Shown piece by piece: positions 1-7,474 of a DNA stretch of 64,000 nucleotides. The notes under the pieces are model-generated. The model was not told where the DNA came from and made no database searches. It saw only the letters and a list, made by a program, of their open reading frames with translations. This DNA is from Planctomyces sp. SH-PL14. GTDB lineage: Bacteria; Planctomycetota; Planctomycetia; Planctomycetales; Planctomycetaceae. The position numbers and the translations under genes are program-made. The DNA is taken from the NCBI RefSeq assembly GCF_001610835.1, contig NZ_CP011270.1, positions 5,536,001-5,600,000 of the forward strand. Direction: 5' to 3'. Positions within the stretch are counted from its first letter, which is position 1; each line of letters opens with the position of its first letter.

Positions 1-235
1 CAATCGCGGCCAACGTATCGTATGTCCCCTCACCAACCCGCGAGGATTGCAAACCCAGCGGTGTGATATGAGGGAGTCCTCAACCCCGTTACCACAAAGG
101 GGACGTCCGTCGTGTACCACGGTTCCTCACAGGAGTGCCTCCGGCGGCAAGGGGGCGTGGCCCCCTTGACCCCAGCCTGCCGTGGCACGTTGGGTTTGAG
201 CTGGCAGAGTCGTGCCGGCATGGACGCGGTTCGAG
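1..235 (+). repeat. Composite intergenic element, copy A (left end cut by window)
   Basis: Right part of the dispersed element seen complete at 5001-5311 and 48977-49313. Shared words in the same order: CACCAACCCGCG, GGAGTCCTCAAC, ACCACAAAGGGGAC, CCACGGTTCCTCA, GTGCCTCCGGCGGCAAGGGG, CCCCTTGACCCCAG and a GCCGGCA tail. It includes the inverted repeat CAAGGGGG-cgtgg-CCCCCTTG near 159-179. It ends about 20 bp from the stop codon of the SUMF1 gene. No gene was found in this stretch. Confidence 0.85.
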
Positions 236-255
236 ACAGCGGACCACCCCCCGCG

Positions 256-1191
256 TCACTTCCGCACCGCAACCACCCGGAACCCGATGTGGTCATATCG
301 CCGCTCCGGCTCAAACCGCACCCGGAACGCGCTTCGGCAGGGCCAGCCTTCGTCCGCCCAGCAGCCCCCGCGGCGGACGCGGGAGAGGGCGCCGTTCCGG
401 CTCGGGGCGGCCGTCTCCCGGGCATCGCGAAGATCGGGATCGGTCCCTCCCGGCAGACGGCCGTGATACCAGTCCCGGCACCACTCATACGTATTGCCGT
501 GCATGTCCCGGAGTCCCCAGGCGTTGGCGGGATACTGGCCGACCGGTGCCGCCCGGCCGAGCGACGGACCCGCCGGCGCGCCGTTGTAGGGCTGGCCCTT
601 GTAGTTCGCCTGCCCGCTCCCGAGCCGGTCGCCGAACGACGTAGCGGTCGTGGTCCCGGCCCGGCAGGCGTACTCCCACTGGGCCTCGGTCGGGAGCCGG
701 AACTCCCAGTCCTCCGGTAGCTCCCCCGCCTCACGGGCCTTTCGCGTGAGACTCGCGCAGAAGCCCTCCGCCTCGGCGAAGTTCACGTTGCCGACCGGGA
801 GATCGTCCTCCGCGGGAAGCTCCTGCGTCGGCTCTCCGGGGAGCGGGCCGACGATCCGCTTCCAGTCCCCCTGCGTCGTCTCGTCCTGGCTCGTCCAGAA
901 GCCCCGCGAAAGCCGGACCTCGACCTGCGTCTCATCCGGCCGCCGCTCCGGCTCGTCCGGCGGACTCCCCATCGTGAACCGCCCCGCCGGACACCAGCGG
1001 AGCGTCAGCCCCTGGACCTTCCGCTCGTCGCCGGGGCTCTGGCCGTCGAAGGACGACGAGGGGGCGGTCCGTGCCGAATCGTCCCCCTTCGCTTCAGGCT
1101 CGTCACGGCGACAGCCCGGCCCGACGGTTCCCGCCACGACCAGCAACAGGATCCACCGGAACACCACCTCCGCTGAGCCGCGAAACATCAT
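256..1191 (-). CDS. SUMF1 / formylglycine-generating-enzyme-like lipoprotein
   Basis: About 311 residues. N-terminal hydrophobic stretch ends in a lipobox-like VGPGC at residue 27, so probably an exported lipoprotein. After a short linker comes a SUMF1 (FGE-sulfatase) fold: CPAGRFTMGS, LPTEAQWEYACRAGT, NAWGLRDMHGNTYEWC, a C-terminal CRSAFR and GFRVV. The frame is open upstream to 1470, but ATG codons at 1191 and 1188 follow a GGGAGG box and start just before the signal segment. The Cys pair used by true formylglycine-generating enzymes is not evident: RGGSW is RGGCW here, and only the CRSAFR Cys follows. It is therefore more likely one of the many planctomycete SUMF1-fold proteins of unknown substrate than a sulfatase activator. 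It stands alone and is divergent from the gene at 1493. Confidence 0.88.
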   Translation of the reverse strand: MMFRGSAEVVFRWILLLVVAGTVGPGCRRDEPEAKGDDSARTAPSSSFDGQSPGDERKVQGLTLRWCPAGRFTMGSPPDEPERRPDETQVEVRLSRGFWTSQDETTQGDWKRIVGPLPGEPTQELPAEDDLPVGNVNFAEAEGFCASLTRKAREAGELPEDWEFRLPTEAQWEYACRAGTTTATSFGDRLGSGQANYKGQPYNGAPAGPSLGRAAPVGQYPANAWGLRDMHGNTYEWCRDWYHGRLPGGTDPDLRDARETAAPSRNGALSRVRRGGCWADEGWPCRSAFRVRFEPERRYDHIGFRVVAVRK

Positions 1192-1239
1192 CGGCCTCCC
1201 GACCCGGACCCACCCGCAGGAACACCCGTTGTCGCCTGC

Positions 1240-1302
1240 ACGGTTCCTCGACGGGGGGCCCCCTCCGGCGGCCAAAGGGCTGCCGCCCCCTGGACCTCCG
1301 GC
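1240..1302 (+). repeat. Degenerate fragment of the composite element
   Basis: Carries CGGTTCCTC, then CCTCCGGCGGCCAAAGGG and GCCCCCTGGACCTCCGG, recognisable as a diverged piece of the right half of the composite element. It lies in the 301-bp divergent gap between the SUMF1 gene and the TIGR03000 gene, so both promoters must flank or overlap it. Nothing else was recognised in the gap. Confidence 0.5.
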
Positions 1303-1492
1303 CCCCGCCTCGACCAACTCCAATGCCGCCGCACCCCTCCACAACCGGCACAGCATGTATTTTCGGCAAACTCGACGTATTCGCCCCGTATAACCCAAAA
1401 TCCCCATTCTTGCATTGCGTCCGACCGCCCGGTCAAATACCGCGAAACCCTTTGGCGCGACACAACTCAATTTTCAACTACGGGGGCTTGTG

Positions 1493-2350
1493 ATGAAACG
1501 ATGGATTTTGGCAGCGACGGCGATTGCGGGCCTGTTCGCGTCTCAGGACGCAGAGGCCGGCCGTCGCCACGGATCGAGCGGCGGAAGCCACGGGTCCTCG
1601 GGCGGTGACGTCGACTTCGGCTCGTCGGGCGGCTCGTCCGGCGGTTCCTCCGGTGCCTGGGGCGGCTCTTCGGGCGCCTGGGGCGGTTCGTCCGGTGCTT
1701 GGGGTGGATCCTCGGGCGGCTGGGGCGGCGGATCTTCGGGCGGCTCCTCCGGCGGACACGGTTCGTCGGGCGGCTTCCGTCACTGGTGGCGCGGCGGTTC
1801 CTCGGGCGGCTCGTCCGGTGGTTCCTCCGGCGGCGTCCATGGCTCCTCGGGCGGTGCTTACGGTTCGTCGGGCGGAGCCTACGGCTCGCACGGCAGCAGC
1901 GGCGGCGCGTGGGGCGGCTCCTCGGGCGGACACGGCCCGGTTTACTACGGCGGCCCGATGGGCGCCCTCCCGGCTCCGGTCGCCCCGGTCGTCGCGGCTC
2001 CGGCTCAGGTCAAGGCCCAGCTCGTGATGCACGTTCCGGAATCGGCCGACGTGTACATGCTCGACCGCAAGATGAGCCTCACCGGCGAAACGCGGAAGTT
2101 CGTGACCCCGCAGCTCGAAGCGGGCCGGGTCTACACCCTCACGATCCGCGTCGAATGGCAGAAGGACGGCGTCAGCTACGTCGCCCAGGGCCAGCAGAAG
2201 GTCCGCGGCGGCGACCGCTTCGAACTGGAAGCCCGTCTGAACGACGCCGGCTCGGAGCTCGTGGTCGTTCCGCGTTCGGCCCAGCCCCGCGGCTTCGAGT
2301 TCACCCCGGCCGCTCCGGTCGTGGCGGACGCCAAGGTCGTCCTGAAGTGA
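1493..2350 (+). CDS. Exported Gly/Ser-repeat protein with TIGR03000 domain
   Basis: 285 residues. ATG at 1493 follows a GGGGG box and starts a clear signal peptide (MKRWILAATAIAGLFASQDAEA); the frame is open upstream to 1415 but that part does not look coding. Residues ~24-165 are low complexity, built from GSSGGS, SGAWGG and SGGH units. The C-terminal ~80 residues contain VPESADVYMLD, RKFVTPQLEAGRVYTLTI and GQQKVRGGDRFELEA, which match the planctomycete-specific TIGR03000 domain. The function of that family is unknown; the Gly/Ser region suggests a flexible envelope or extracellular linker. A hairpin terminator follows at 2440. Confidence 0.9.
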   Translation: MKRWILAATAIAGLFASQDAEAGRRHGSSGGSHGSSGGDVDFGSSGGSSGGSSGAWGGSSGAWGGSSGAWGGSSGGWGGGSSGGSSGGHGSSGGFRHWWRGGSSGGSSGGSSGGVHGSSGGAYGSSGGAYGSHGSSGGAWGGSSGGHGPVYYGGPMGALPAPVAPVVAAPAQVKAQLVMHVPESADVYMLDRKMSLTGETRKFVTPQLEAGRVYTLTIRVEWQKDGVSYVAQGQQKVRGGDRFELEARLNDAGSELVVVPRSAQPRGFEFTPAAPVVADAKVVLK

Positions 2351-2439
2351 TCTGCCCGGGAGAGTGAGAAAACCGGCCCGGAACGCTCCGGTCCGGCAGA
2401 ATCGATTCTCCCGGCGTCCTGATCCGCGAATGCGTCTTT

Positions 2440-2485
2440 CGGCACGGGATCCCGTCCCAACAGGGTCCCGTGCCGTTTCTATTTT
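2440..2485 (+). terminator. Rho-independent-type terminator
   Basis: Stem CGGCACGGGATCCC / GGGTCCCGTGCCG with one bulged base and a 9-nt loop, followed by TTTCTATTTT. It sits 90 bp after the TIGR03000 gene and 55 bp before the next start codon. Confidence 0.8.
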
Positions 2486-2540
2486 GGAGGCCGGACCGGA
2501 ACCATTTCCGGCCCGACGCGTCCACGTGTTGTCTCGCCTC

Positions 2541-3161
2541 ATGACCTCTTCCTCCCCTCCTCCCGACAGCGAAGGAGCCCGCCCCGCGGCCGTCCCTTCC
2601 GTGATGGAGTCCGGCCCGAACCGTGGCCCCGCCTCCTGGTGGTGGAAACTCCCCCTCAGCGCCGCGATCCTCTACCACCTCGCCGCGATCGTCCTCGCCC
2701 CGGCCTCGATCTCGCCGTCATCGGCCCTGATCCGCGAAACGTGGCGGGGCGTCGGGCACTACCTCCAGTTCGTGAACCTGAACCACGGGTCGCACTTCTT
2801 CGCCCCCGATCCCGGTCCCGCGACGCTCGTCCGCTATACGGCCAAACTTCCCTCCGGCGAAGAAGTGAAGGGGCAGATCCCGGACCGCACGCTCCAGTGG
2901 CCGCGGCTCCTCTACCATCGCCACTTCATGCTGACCGAGTTCCTGGCCTCGAGCCGGTATCTCGACCCGCGGATCCGGCCTCTCCATGTCCGGGCTCTCG
3001 CGCGGCAGATCCTCCGCTCGCAGGGGGCGGACGAGGTGACGCTCGAAGAGGTGACGCACCAGCTCCCGCAGCCCGAGTGGGTCCGGTCCGGGTTCTCGCT
3101 GAACGATCCCGAGCTCTTTGAAGTCCAGCCGATCGGCCGATTCGAGCGGGGTGACTTCTGA
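2541..3161 (+). CDS. Small membrane-anchored protein paired with HTTM gene
   Basis: 206 residues from ATG 2541 (frame open from 2364, but the 5' part overlaps the terminator). One N-terminal membrane segment (SAAILYHLAAIVLAP, ~38-52) follows a short polar tail; the rest is soluble, with HGSHFFAPDPGPATLVRYTA and LYHRHFMLTEFL as its most distinctive stretches. I recognise no catalytic motif. The stop codon overlaps the start of the next gene (CTGA), so the two are translationally coupled and probably act together at the membrane. Confidence 0.85.
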   Translation: MTSSSPPPDSEGARPAAVPSVMESGPNRGPASWWWKLPLSAAILYHLAAIVLAPASISPSSALIRETWRGVGHYLQFVNLNHGSHFFAPDPGPATLVRYTAKLPSGEEVKGQIPDRTLQWPRLLYHRHFMLTEFLASSRYLDPRIRPLHVRALARQILRSQGADEVTLEEVTHQLPQPEWVRSGFSLNDPELFEVQPIGRFERGDF

Positions 3162-4999
3162 ACGCTCTCTTTCGCGAAGTCCGCTCCACGCTGGCCCGCG
3201 GCCTGCGGAACTGGGACCGCTTCTGGTTCGAGCCGCTCCGTCCGGAGGCCCTGTGCCTCCTGCGGATCCTCTCGGGGATGATGCTGCTCTACACGCACCT
3301 CGTGTGGGGGCTGGCGCTCGAGGCGTTCTTCGGTCCGGACGGCTGGCAGGATACGCTCCTCGTCGCCACGCGGCAGCAGGAGAGCGGCGCCTGGTCGCTC
3401 CTGTGGTTCGTTCCGCCGGAGCATCTCCGGACGTTCCACTATGCAGGTCTCGCGGTAATCGGCTGCTATACCGTCGGGCTCTTCACGCGGGTGACCTCGG
3501 TCGCCGCGTGGATCGTCGCGGTCTCGTACATCAACCGGGCGCCGATGGCGAACTTCGGGCTGGATCAGGTCAACTCGATGATCCTGCTCTACCTGTGTCT
3601 CGCGCCGTGCGGGGCGGCGTTCTCGGTGGACCGGCTGTGGCAGGCGTATCGCTGCCGGCAGGCGAACCGTCCGGTGCCTCGTCCCGCCGCGACCGTCATG
3701 ACACGGGTGGCGACGCGGCTGCTGCAGGTCCATGTCGCGGTGCTGTACCTCTTTGCCGGCCTGTCGAAGCTCAAGGGGCAGACGTGGTGGACGGGGGACG
3801 CGGTGTGGCTGGGGGCGGCGAACTATGAGTATCAGTCGGGGAGCCTTGAGTGGCTGGCCTGGCATCCATTCCTGGTGAACTTCCTGACGCACGCGACGGT
3901 GTTCTTTGAGATCTCGTTCTGCGTCTTCGTGTGGATGCGGCCGCTGCGGCCGATCGTGCTCCTGGGGGGGACGATGCTGCACCTGGGGATCGGCGGGTTC
4001 CTGGGGATGTGGACGTTCGGGCTGGCGATGATCCTCACGTACGTGAGCTTCCTGCCGCCGGAGTGGATCGCCTCCGCGGACACGAACCCGCCGCCGCCCG
4101 GCCCGCCCGGTCCTCCGGCGAAGTCGCGCGAAGAGGGATTGTCCGCGTCATCGGCCGCTGTGTCGTCGGAGTCGTCACGCCCGGTGAGCCGGGAAGCCGT
4201 GCTGCACCTGGGCCTGTTGCCGATCGGGCTGGCGCTGCTGCTGGCCGGATGCGGCGTGGAAGGGGCGGCTCGCGGTTCCGCGGAGGACCAGCTTCTGGAG
4301 CGGGGCCGGATGTTTGTGGGGCGGGAGGATTACCCGAAGGCGATCGCCGCTCTGACCGAGGGGTTGGGAGCGGCGCCGGCGGATGCGGATCTGCTCTATG
4401 AGCGGGGGATCGCTTATGAGCGGTCGGGGCAGCTTGATGCGGCCCTGGCGGACTACACCGCGGCGGTGGCGGCGCGGCCGGGGTTTGCACGGGCGATGAA
4501 CAATGAGGCCGCGATTCATGCGCGGCAGGGGCGGCTGGTTGCGGCGGTCGAGGGGTTCGGGCGGGTGCTGGAGAGGGATCCGGCGGATGCGCTGGCGCTG
4601 CGGAATCGGGCTCAGGCGCTGCTCGATCTGATGCGGTTTGAGGAGGCGGAGAAGGATCTGCTGCGTTCGATCGAGCTGGATCCGGCGGCGCCGGAGCCGT
4701 GGCATCAGCTGGGGGTGGTGCGGGAGCGGGCGGGGCAGGTGGAGAAGGCCATCGAGGCGTTTTCGGCGGCGCTGCGGTTGAATCCGTTGTCTGCGGAGTC
4801 GTGGCAGAAGCGGGGGGAGTTGTATCGGCGGCTGGGTCGGGAGGGTGAGGCGCGGCATGATCTGGCGCGGGCTGCGGAGATCAAGCCGGCGCTGGAGTTG
4901 GGGGTGGAGGAGATGCCGGTGTTGCCGGTGGAGGAGATCGCGCCGTTGCCGGTCGAGCCAAAGCCCGTCGATGAGATCCCGCTCCCAGAGCGTTCTTAA
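3158..4999 (+). CDS. HTTM-domain membrane protein fused to lipoprotein-like TPR tail
   Basis: Residues after the first ATG (3278) show a multi-pass HTTM (vitamin K-dependent carboxylase-like) region: MMLLYTHLVWGLALEAFFGPDGW, repeated hydrophobic helices, LYLFAGLSKLKGQTWWTG, HATVFFEISF. The 40 codons before 3278 (...NWDRFWFEPLRPEALCLLRILSG) are clearly the usual N-terminus of this family. The only possible start between the in-frame stop at 3152 and 3278 is CTG at 3158, which overlaps the previous stop as CTGA. Around residue 308 after ATG3278 the same frame enters LGLLPIGLALLLAGC, a textbook lipoprotein signal peptide, then about five TPR units (YERGIAYERSGQLDAALADY and similar), ending with a Pro/Glu tail. 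A GTG at 4199 could start a separate TPR lipoprotein inside the same frame. Either a true fusion or two genes with no stop codon between them. Confidence 0.8.
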   Translation: MNALFREVRSTLARGLRNWDRFWFEPLRPEALCLLRILSGMMLLYTHLVWGLALEAFFGPDGWQDTLLVATRQQESGAWSLLWFVPPEHLRTFHYAGLAVIGCYTVGLFTRVTSVAAWIVAVSYINRAPMANFGLDQVNSMILLYLCLAPCGAAFSVDRLWQAYRCRQANRPVPRPAATVMTRVATRLLQVHVAVLYLFAGLSKLKGQTWWTGDAVWLGAANYEYQSGSLEWLAWHPFLVNFLTHATVFFEISFCVFVWMRPLRPIVLLGGTMLHLGIGGFLGMWTFGLAMILTYVSFLPPEWIASADTNPPPPGPPGPPAKSREEGLSASSAAVSSESSRPVSREAVLHLGLLPIGLALLLAGCGVEGAARGSAEDQLLERGRMFVGREDYPKAIAALTEGLGAAPADADLLYERGIAYERSGQLDAALADYTAAVAARPGFARAMNNEAAIHARQGRLVAAVEGFGRVLERDPADALALRNRAQALLDLMRFEEAEKDLLRSIELDPAAPEPWHQLGVVRERAGQVEKAIEAFSAALRLNPLSAESWQKRGELYRRLGREGEARHDLARAAEIKPALELGVEEMPVLPVEEIAPLPVEPKPVDEIPLPERS

Positions 5000-5000
5000 A

Positions 5001-5311
5001 CCGGGTCCAGGGGCACCCTGGTGGGGAGTGCAGAGGGGCAACGCCCCTTTGCCCGCCGGAGGCCTGGCCGTCGGGTGATGTCTGAAGGAGGGCGTGTCCA
5101 GACGCGGACACCGTGCCGTATGCCCCCACACCAACCCGCGCGGATTGCAAAGCGAGCGTGGAGTCCTCAACGCCGGTACCACAAAGGGGACACCCGTTGC
5201 GTACCACGGTTCCTCACAGGAGTGCCTCCGGCGGCAAGGGGTGACCCCCTTGACCCCGGCTGCCGTAGCACGTTGGGATTGAGCTATGGGAGCTGCGCCG
5301 GCAAGGACACG
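5001..5311 (+). repeat. Composite intergenic element, copy B (complete)
   Basis: Fills the whole gap between two convergent genes, starting 2 bp after one stop codon and ending at the other. Left half: GGGTCCAGGGG, CCCTGGTGGGGAGTGCAGAG, hairpin GGGGC-aa-CGCCCC, GCCCGCCGGAGGCCTGGCC, TGTCTGAAGGAG, GCGGACACCGTGCCG. Right half as in copy A, with hairpin CAAGGGGTGACCCCCTTG. Same order in copies C and E. Confidence 0.92.
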
Positions 5312-7474
5312 TTACTCGGCGGGCGGAGTTGTCGTTGGCGGGACGGGCACCACATACATCGGCTCATCCACCGCCACCGGAATCTCCAGCATCGCCCGAT
5401 ACACCGCACCCAGATACCCCGCATCCGACCCCTTATGCAGCACCGGCCCACGGCTCGCCCGCTCCAGCTGCATCGCCACATCATCAATCAACAGCTCCCG
5501 CTCGCCAATCGCCCCCTCGCCCAGAAAGTGCAGAATCAGCAACCGGTGGAGATCAAACCGCCGCTTCGCCAGCGGGTGCAGGGCAAAGTCCGGAACCTCG
5601 ATCCGCGAAGCCTTCGTCTCCGGAGCCGGCGAACTCGAAGTCGCGGCCGCCGCGTCCTCCAGTGCGACCAGCCCCTCCATCAACCGCATCCGCTGCTCGA
5701 CCGTCAGCAGGTCGGACTGCAGCAGCCCCTGAAGAATCGCAATGTCGTCCACGGTCGCGCTGGGAGCGGTCCCCAGCCGCCCCGCGATCTCGGAGACAAG
5801 GTCCGCCAGCGGCCGCTCGACCAGCCGACCCTTCACATCCGGCCCCTGCAACGAGATCCGCCGGACCCGCGGACCCGCCTTCGCTCCCTCGGCCGGCTTC
5901 CCGGGAGCCTCGAACTGCGCGGCGTCATTCTTCAGGGCGGTCGCCCACTGCTGGATCGCCGGAGACAACCACTCCATCCGCGGCAGATGCCCGATCCGGT
6001 CATGCAGCCGCACGGCGTCGATGAGCATCGGCCGCGACCGCTCGAACTCGGCCCACGCCTGCCACAGGTCGCGGCTCATCCCCGCCGCGGACTCGATCGG
6101 CTTCGACTCCATCTCGATCGCATCCAGGTCGCGCCCCACCTTCTGCAGCCCGATCTCGATATCGGTCAGCTCCGCCGAGGAGTGCGGCTCGAACAGCACC
6201 TGCTCCTCCGTCCGCGCCAGGAGCGCCGCCACCGAGAGCAGCCGCCGCGGCGCGGAAAGCAGCGGCCACCGCCCCGGCTCCTCAGGCGGACTCATCAGCG
6301 CCGTCAGCCGGGTGCGGCTCCTGCGGATCGACTCCAGCAGCGCCTTCTGCGGCGTGACGCCGTCCTTCACGGGGGGCGACGGCTTCGACTCCGCAGACAT
6401 CGGCTCGGCCTTCTCCGCGGCGATCGACAGGAGCGGGTCTCCATCGGGGGCCGGATTCTCCGCACTGACGAGACGCCCGCCGCGGATCGCGATCGGCCGG
6501 TCGGGCGCGGCCCCCCCGGAGAGGGCGGTGCGGAACTCGCCGAGCGACAGCGTCTGGTCCTTGTTCCTGTCCGCGGAGGCCGGGGCGGCGAGCGTCCCCC
6601 GGACGGCGGCAAAGAACCGCGTCGCCGACAGGTCGGGCCGCAGGAACTCTCCGCCGTGCGGAGGCCGTGAGACCAGGATCGTCGTCGGTCCGCCGGCCGC
6701 AGGACCCGCTTCCGCTTCCGCGCTTGCGGGCGGAGCGGCCGTACTCTCTTCGGCGGCCACCGAAGGATCGACGCGGCCTGGAGCCGCGAGGCCGGCAAGG
6801 TAGTCGTCGAGATAGACGCCGAGGCCCGGCTCCAGCGGAAGCGCTCCCGGCTCGAGGACGAGCAGGCGGCACTGCGCGGGGGCGGCATCCATCTGGCGGA
6901 CAAGGTCCGCAATCGGAACAACCCCCTTCCACTTCGCCCCCGCCTTGGCGTCGGCAGCGGCCCCGTCTCCCGAAGGAGTCGGGTTCAGCCGCGCGTCACC
7001 GCAGACCAGCGAGGGAACGCTGAGGCCGGGGACGAGGTGCGTGCGGACGTAGACCAGCAGACTGTCGCCGGGAGCATGCCCGGAGAGCGCCTCCCGCAGC
7101 CCGCTGCGGACCTGCGCTTCCGTGGCGGCGGGAATCGGCGTGACCCGCAGCGGGGGATGAAGGTCCGTGGACTCGGAGCCGTCCGCCTCGGACTGCCCGT
7201 CAGCGATCCCCTGCAGGGCGGACCGGCTGGCGTTCGCGTACGGCAGGAAAGGGAGGTCGATCCGGTCGTTGGGGGCCGCGATCCAGACGATGTGGAGCGA
7301 ACGGCCGGGAACATCGGCCACCGGGGCGGGACCGCTCTTGAGGAACGGCGTCGCCAGCGCGGCCGCCACGACGCACGCGACCAACCCCATCAGGAGGCGA
7401 TCGGCCACCAGCCGCCCGCCCGTGAGCGGGGGCCCTTCGGGAGCCTTCCAGCGCTTGCGGTCAGAGGCGGCCAT
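5312..7474 (-). CDS. Caspase-like protein with EF-hand, type VI-like cluster
   Basis: About 720 residues from ATG 7474, which has GAGGGG 5 bp upstream; a longer TTG start (7504) is less likely. Overlaps the end of the upstream gene by 14 bp. One N-terminal membrane segment (LLMGLVACVVAAALATPF), then a region built like a peptidase C14 (caspase) domain: LHIVWIAAPND, GDSLLVYVRTHLV in the place of the usual GHG loop, CRLLVLEPGALP in the place of the D-x-C-x-S-G loop, TTILVSRPPHGG. His is kept out of register and the catalytic Cys is absent, so it is probably inactive. An EF-hand loop follows directly (DRNKDQTLSLGE, ~302-313 from ATG 7474), as in many C14 proteins. The C-terminal 350 residues are helical and unrecognised. 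Partner of the TssM/TssL-like genes by operon position. Confidence 0.78.
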   Translation of the reverse strand: MAASDRKRWKAPEGPPLTGGRLVADRLLMGLVACVVAAALATPFLKSGPAPVADVPGRSLHIVWIAAPNDRIDLPFLPYANASRSALQGIADGQSEADGSESTDLHPPLRVTPIPAATEAQVRSGLREALSGHAPGDSLLVYVRTHLVPGLSVPSLVCGDARLNPTPSGDGAAADAKAGAKWKGVVPIADLVRQMDAAPAQCRLLVLEPGALPLEPGLGVYLDDYLAGLAAPGRVDPSVAAEESTAAPPASAEAEAGPAAGGPTTILVSRPPHGGEFLRPDLSATRFFAAVRGTLAAPASADRNKDQTLSLGEFRTALSGGAAPDRPIAIRGGRLVSAENPAPDGDPLLSIAAEKAEPMSAESKPSPPVKDGVTPQKALLESIRRSRTRLTALMSPPEEPGRWPLLSAPRRLLSVAALLARTEEQVLFEPHSSAELTDIEIGLQKVGRDLDAIEMESKPIESAAGMSRDLWQAWAEFERSRPMLIDAVRLHDRIGHLPRMEWLSPAIQQWATALKNDAAQFEAPGKPAEGAKAGPRVRRISLQGPDVKGRLVERPLADLVSEIAGRLGTAPSATVDDIAILQGLLQSDLLTVEQRMRLMEGLVALEDAAAATSSSPAPETKASRIEVPDFALHPLAKRRFDLHRLLILHFLGEGAIGERELLIDDVAMQLERASRGPVLHKGSDAGYLGAVYRAMLEIPVAVDEPMYVVPVPPTTTPPAE

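Noticed and set aside
30-734. Open frame overlapping the SUMF1 gene and the element
   Set aside because: Arg/Pro/Ser-rich shadow frame; the frame ending at 256 carries the SUMF1 motifs.
5021-6670. 549-codon plus-strand frame opposite the caspase-like gene
   Set aside because: Begins in the composite repeat and reads RHREQPPRR-type shadow sequence.
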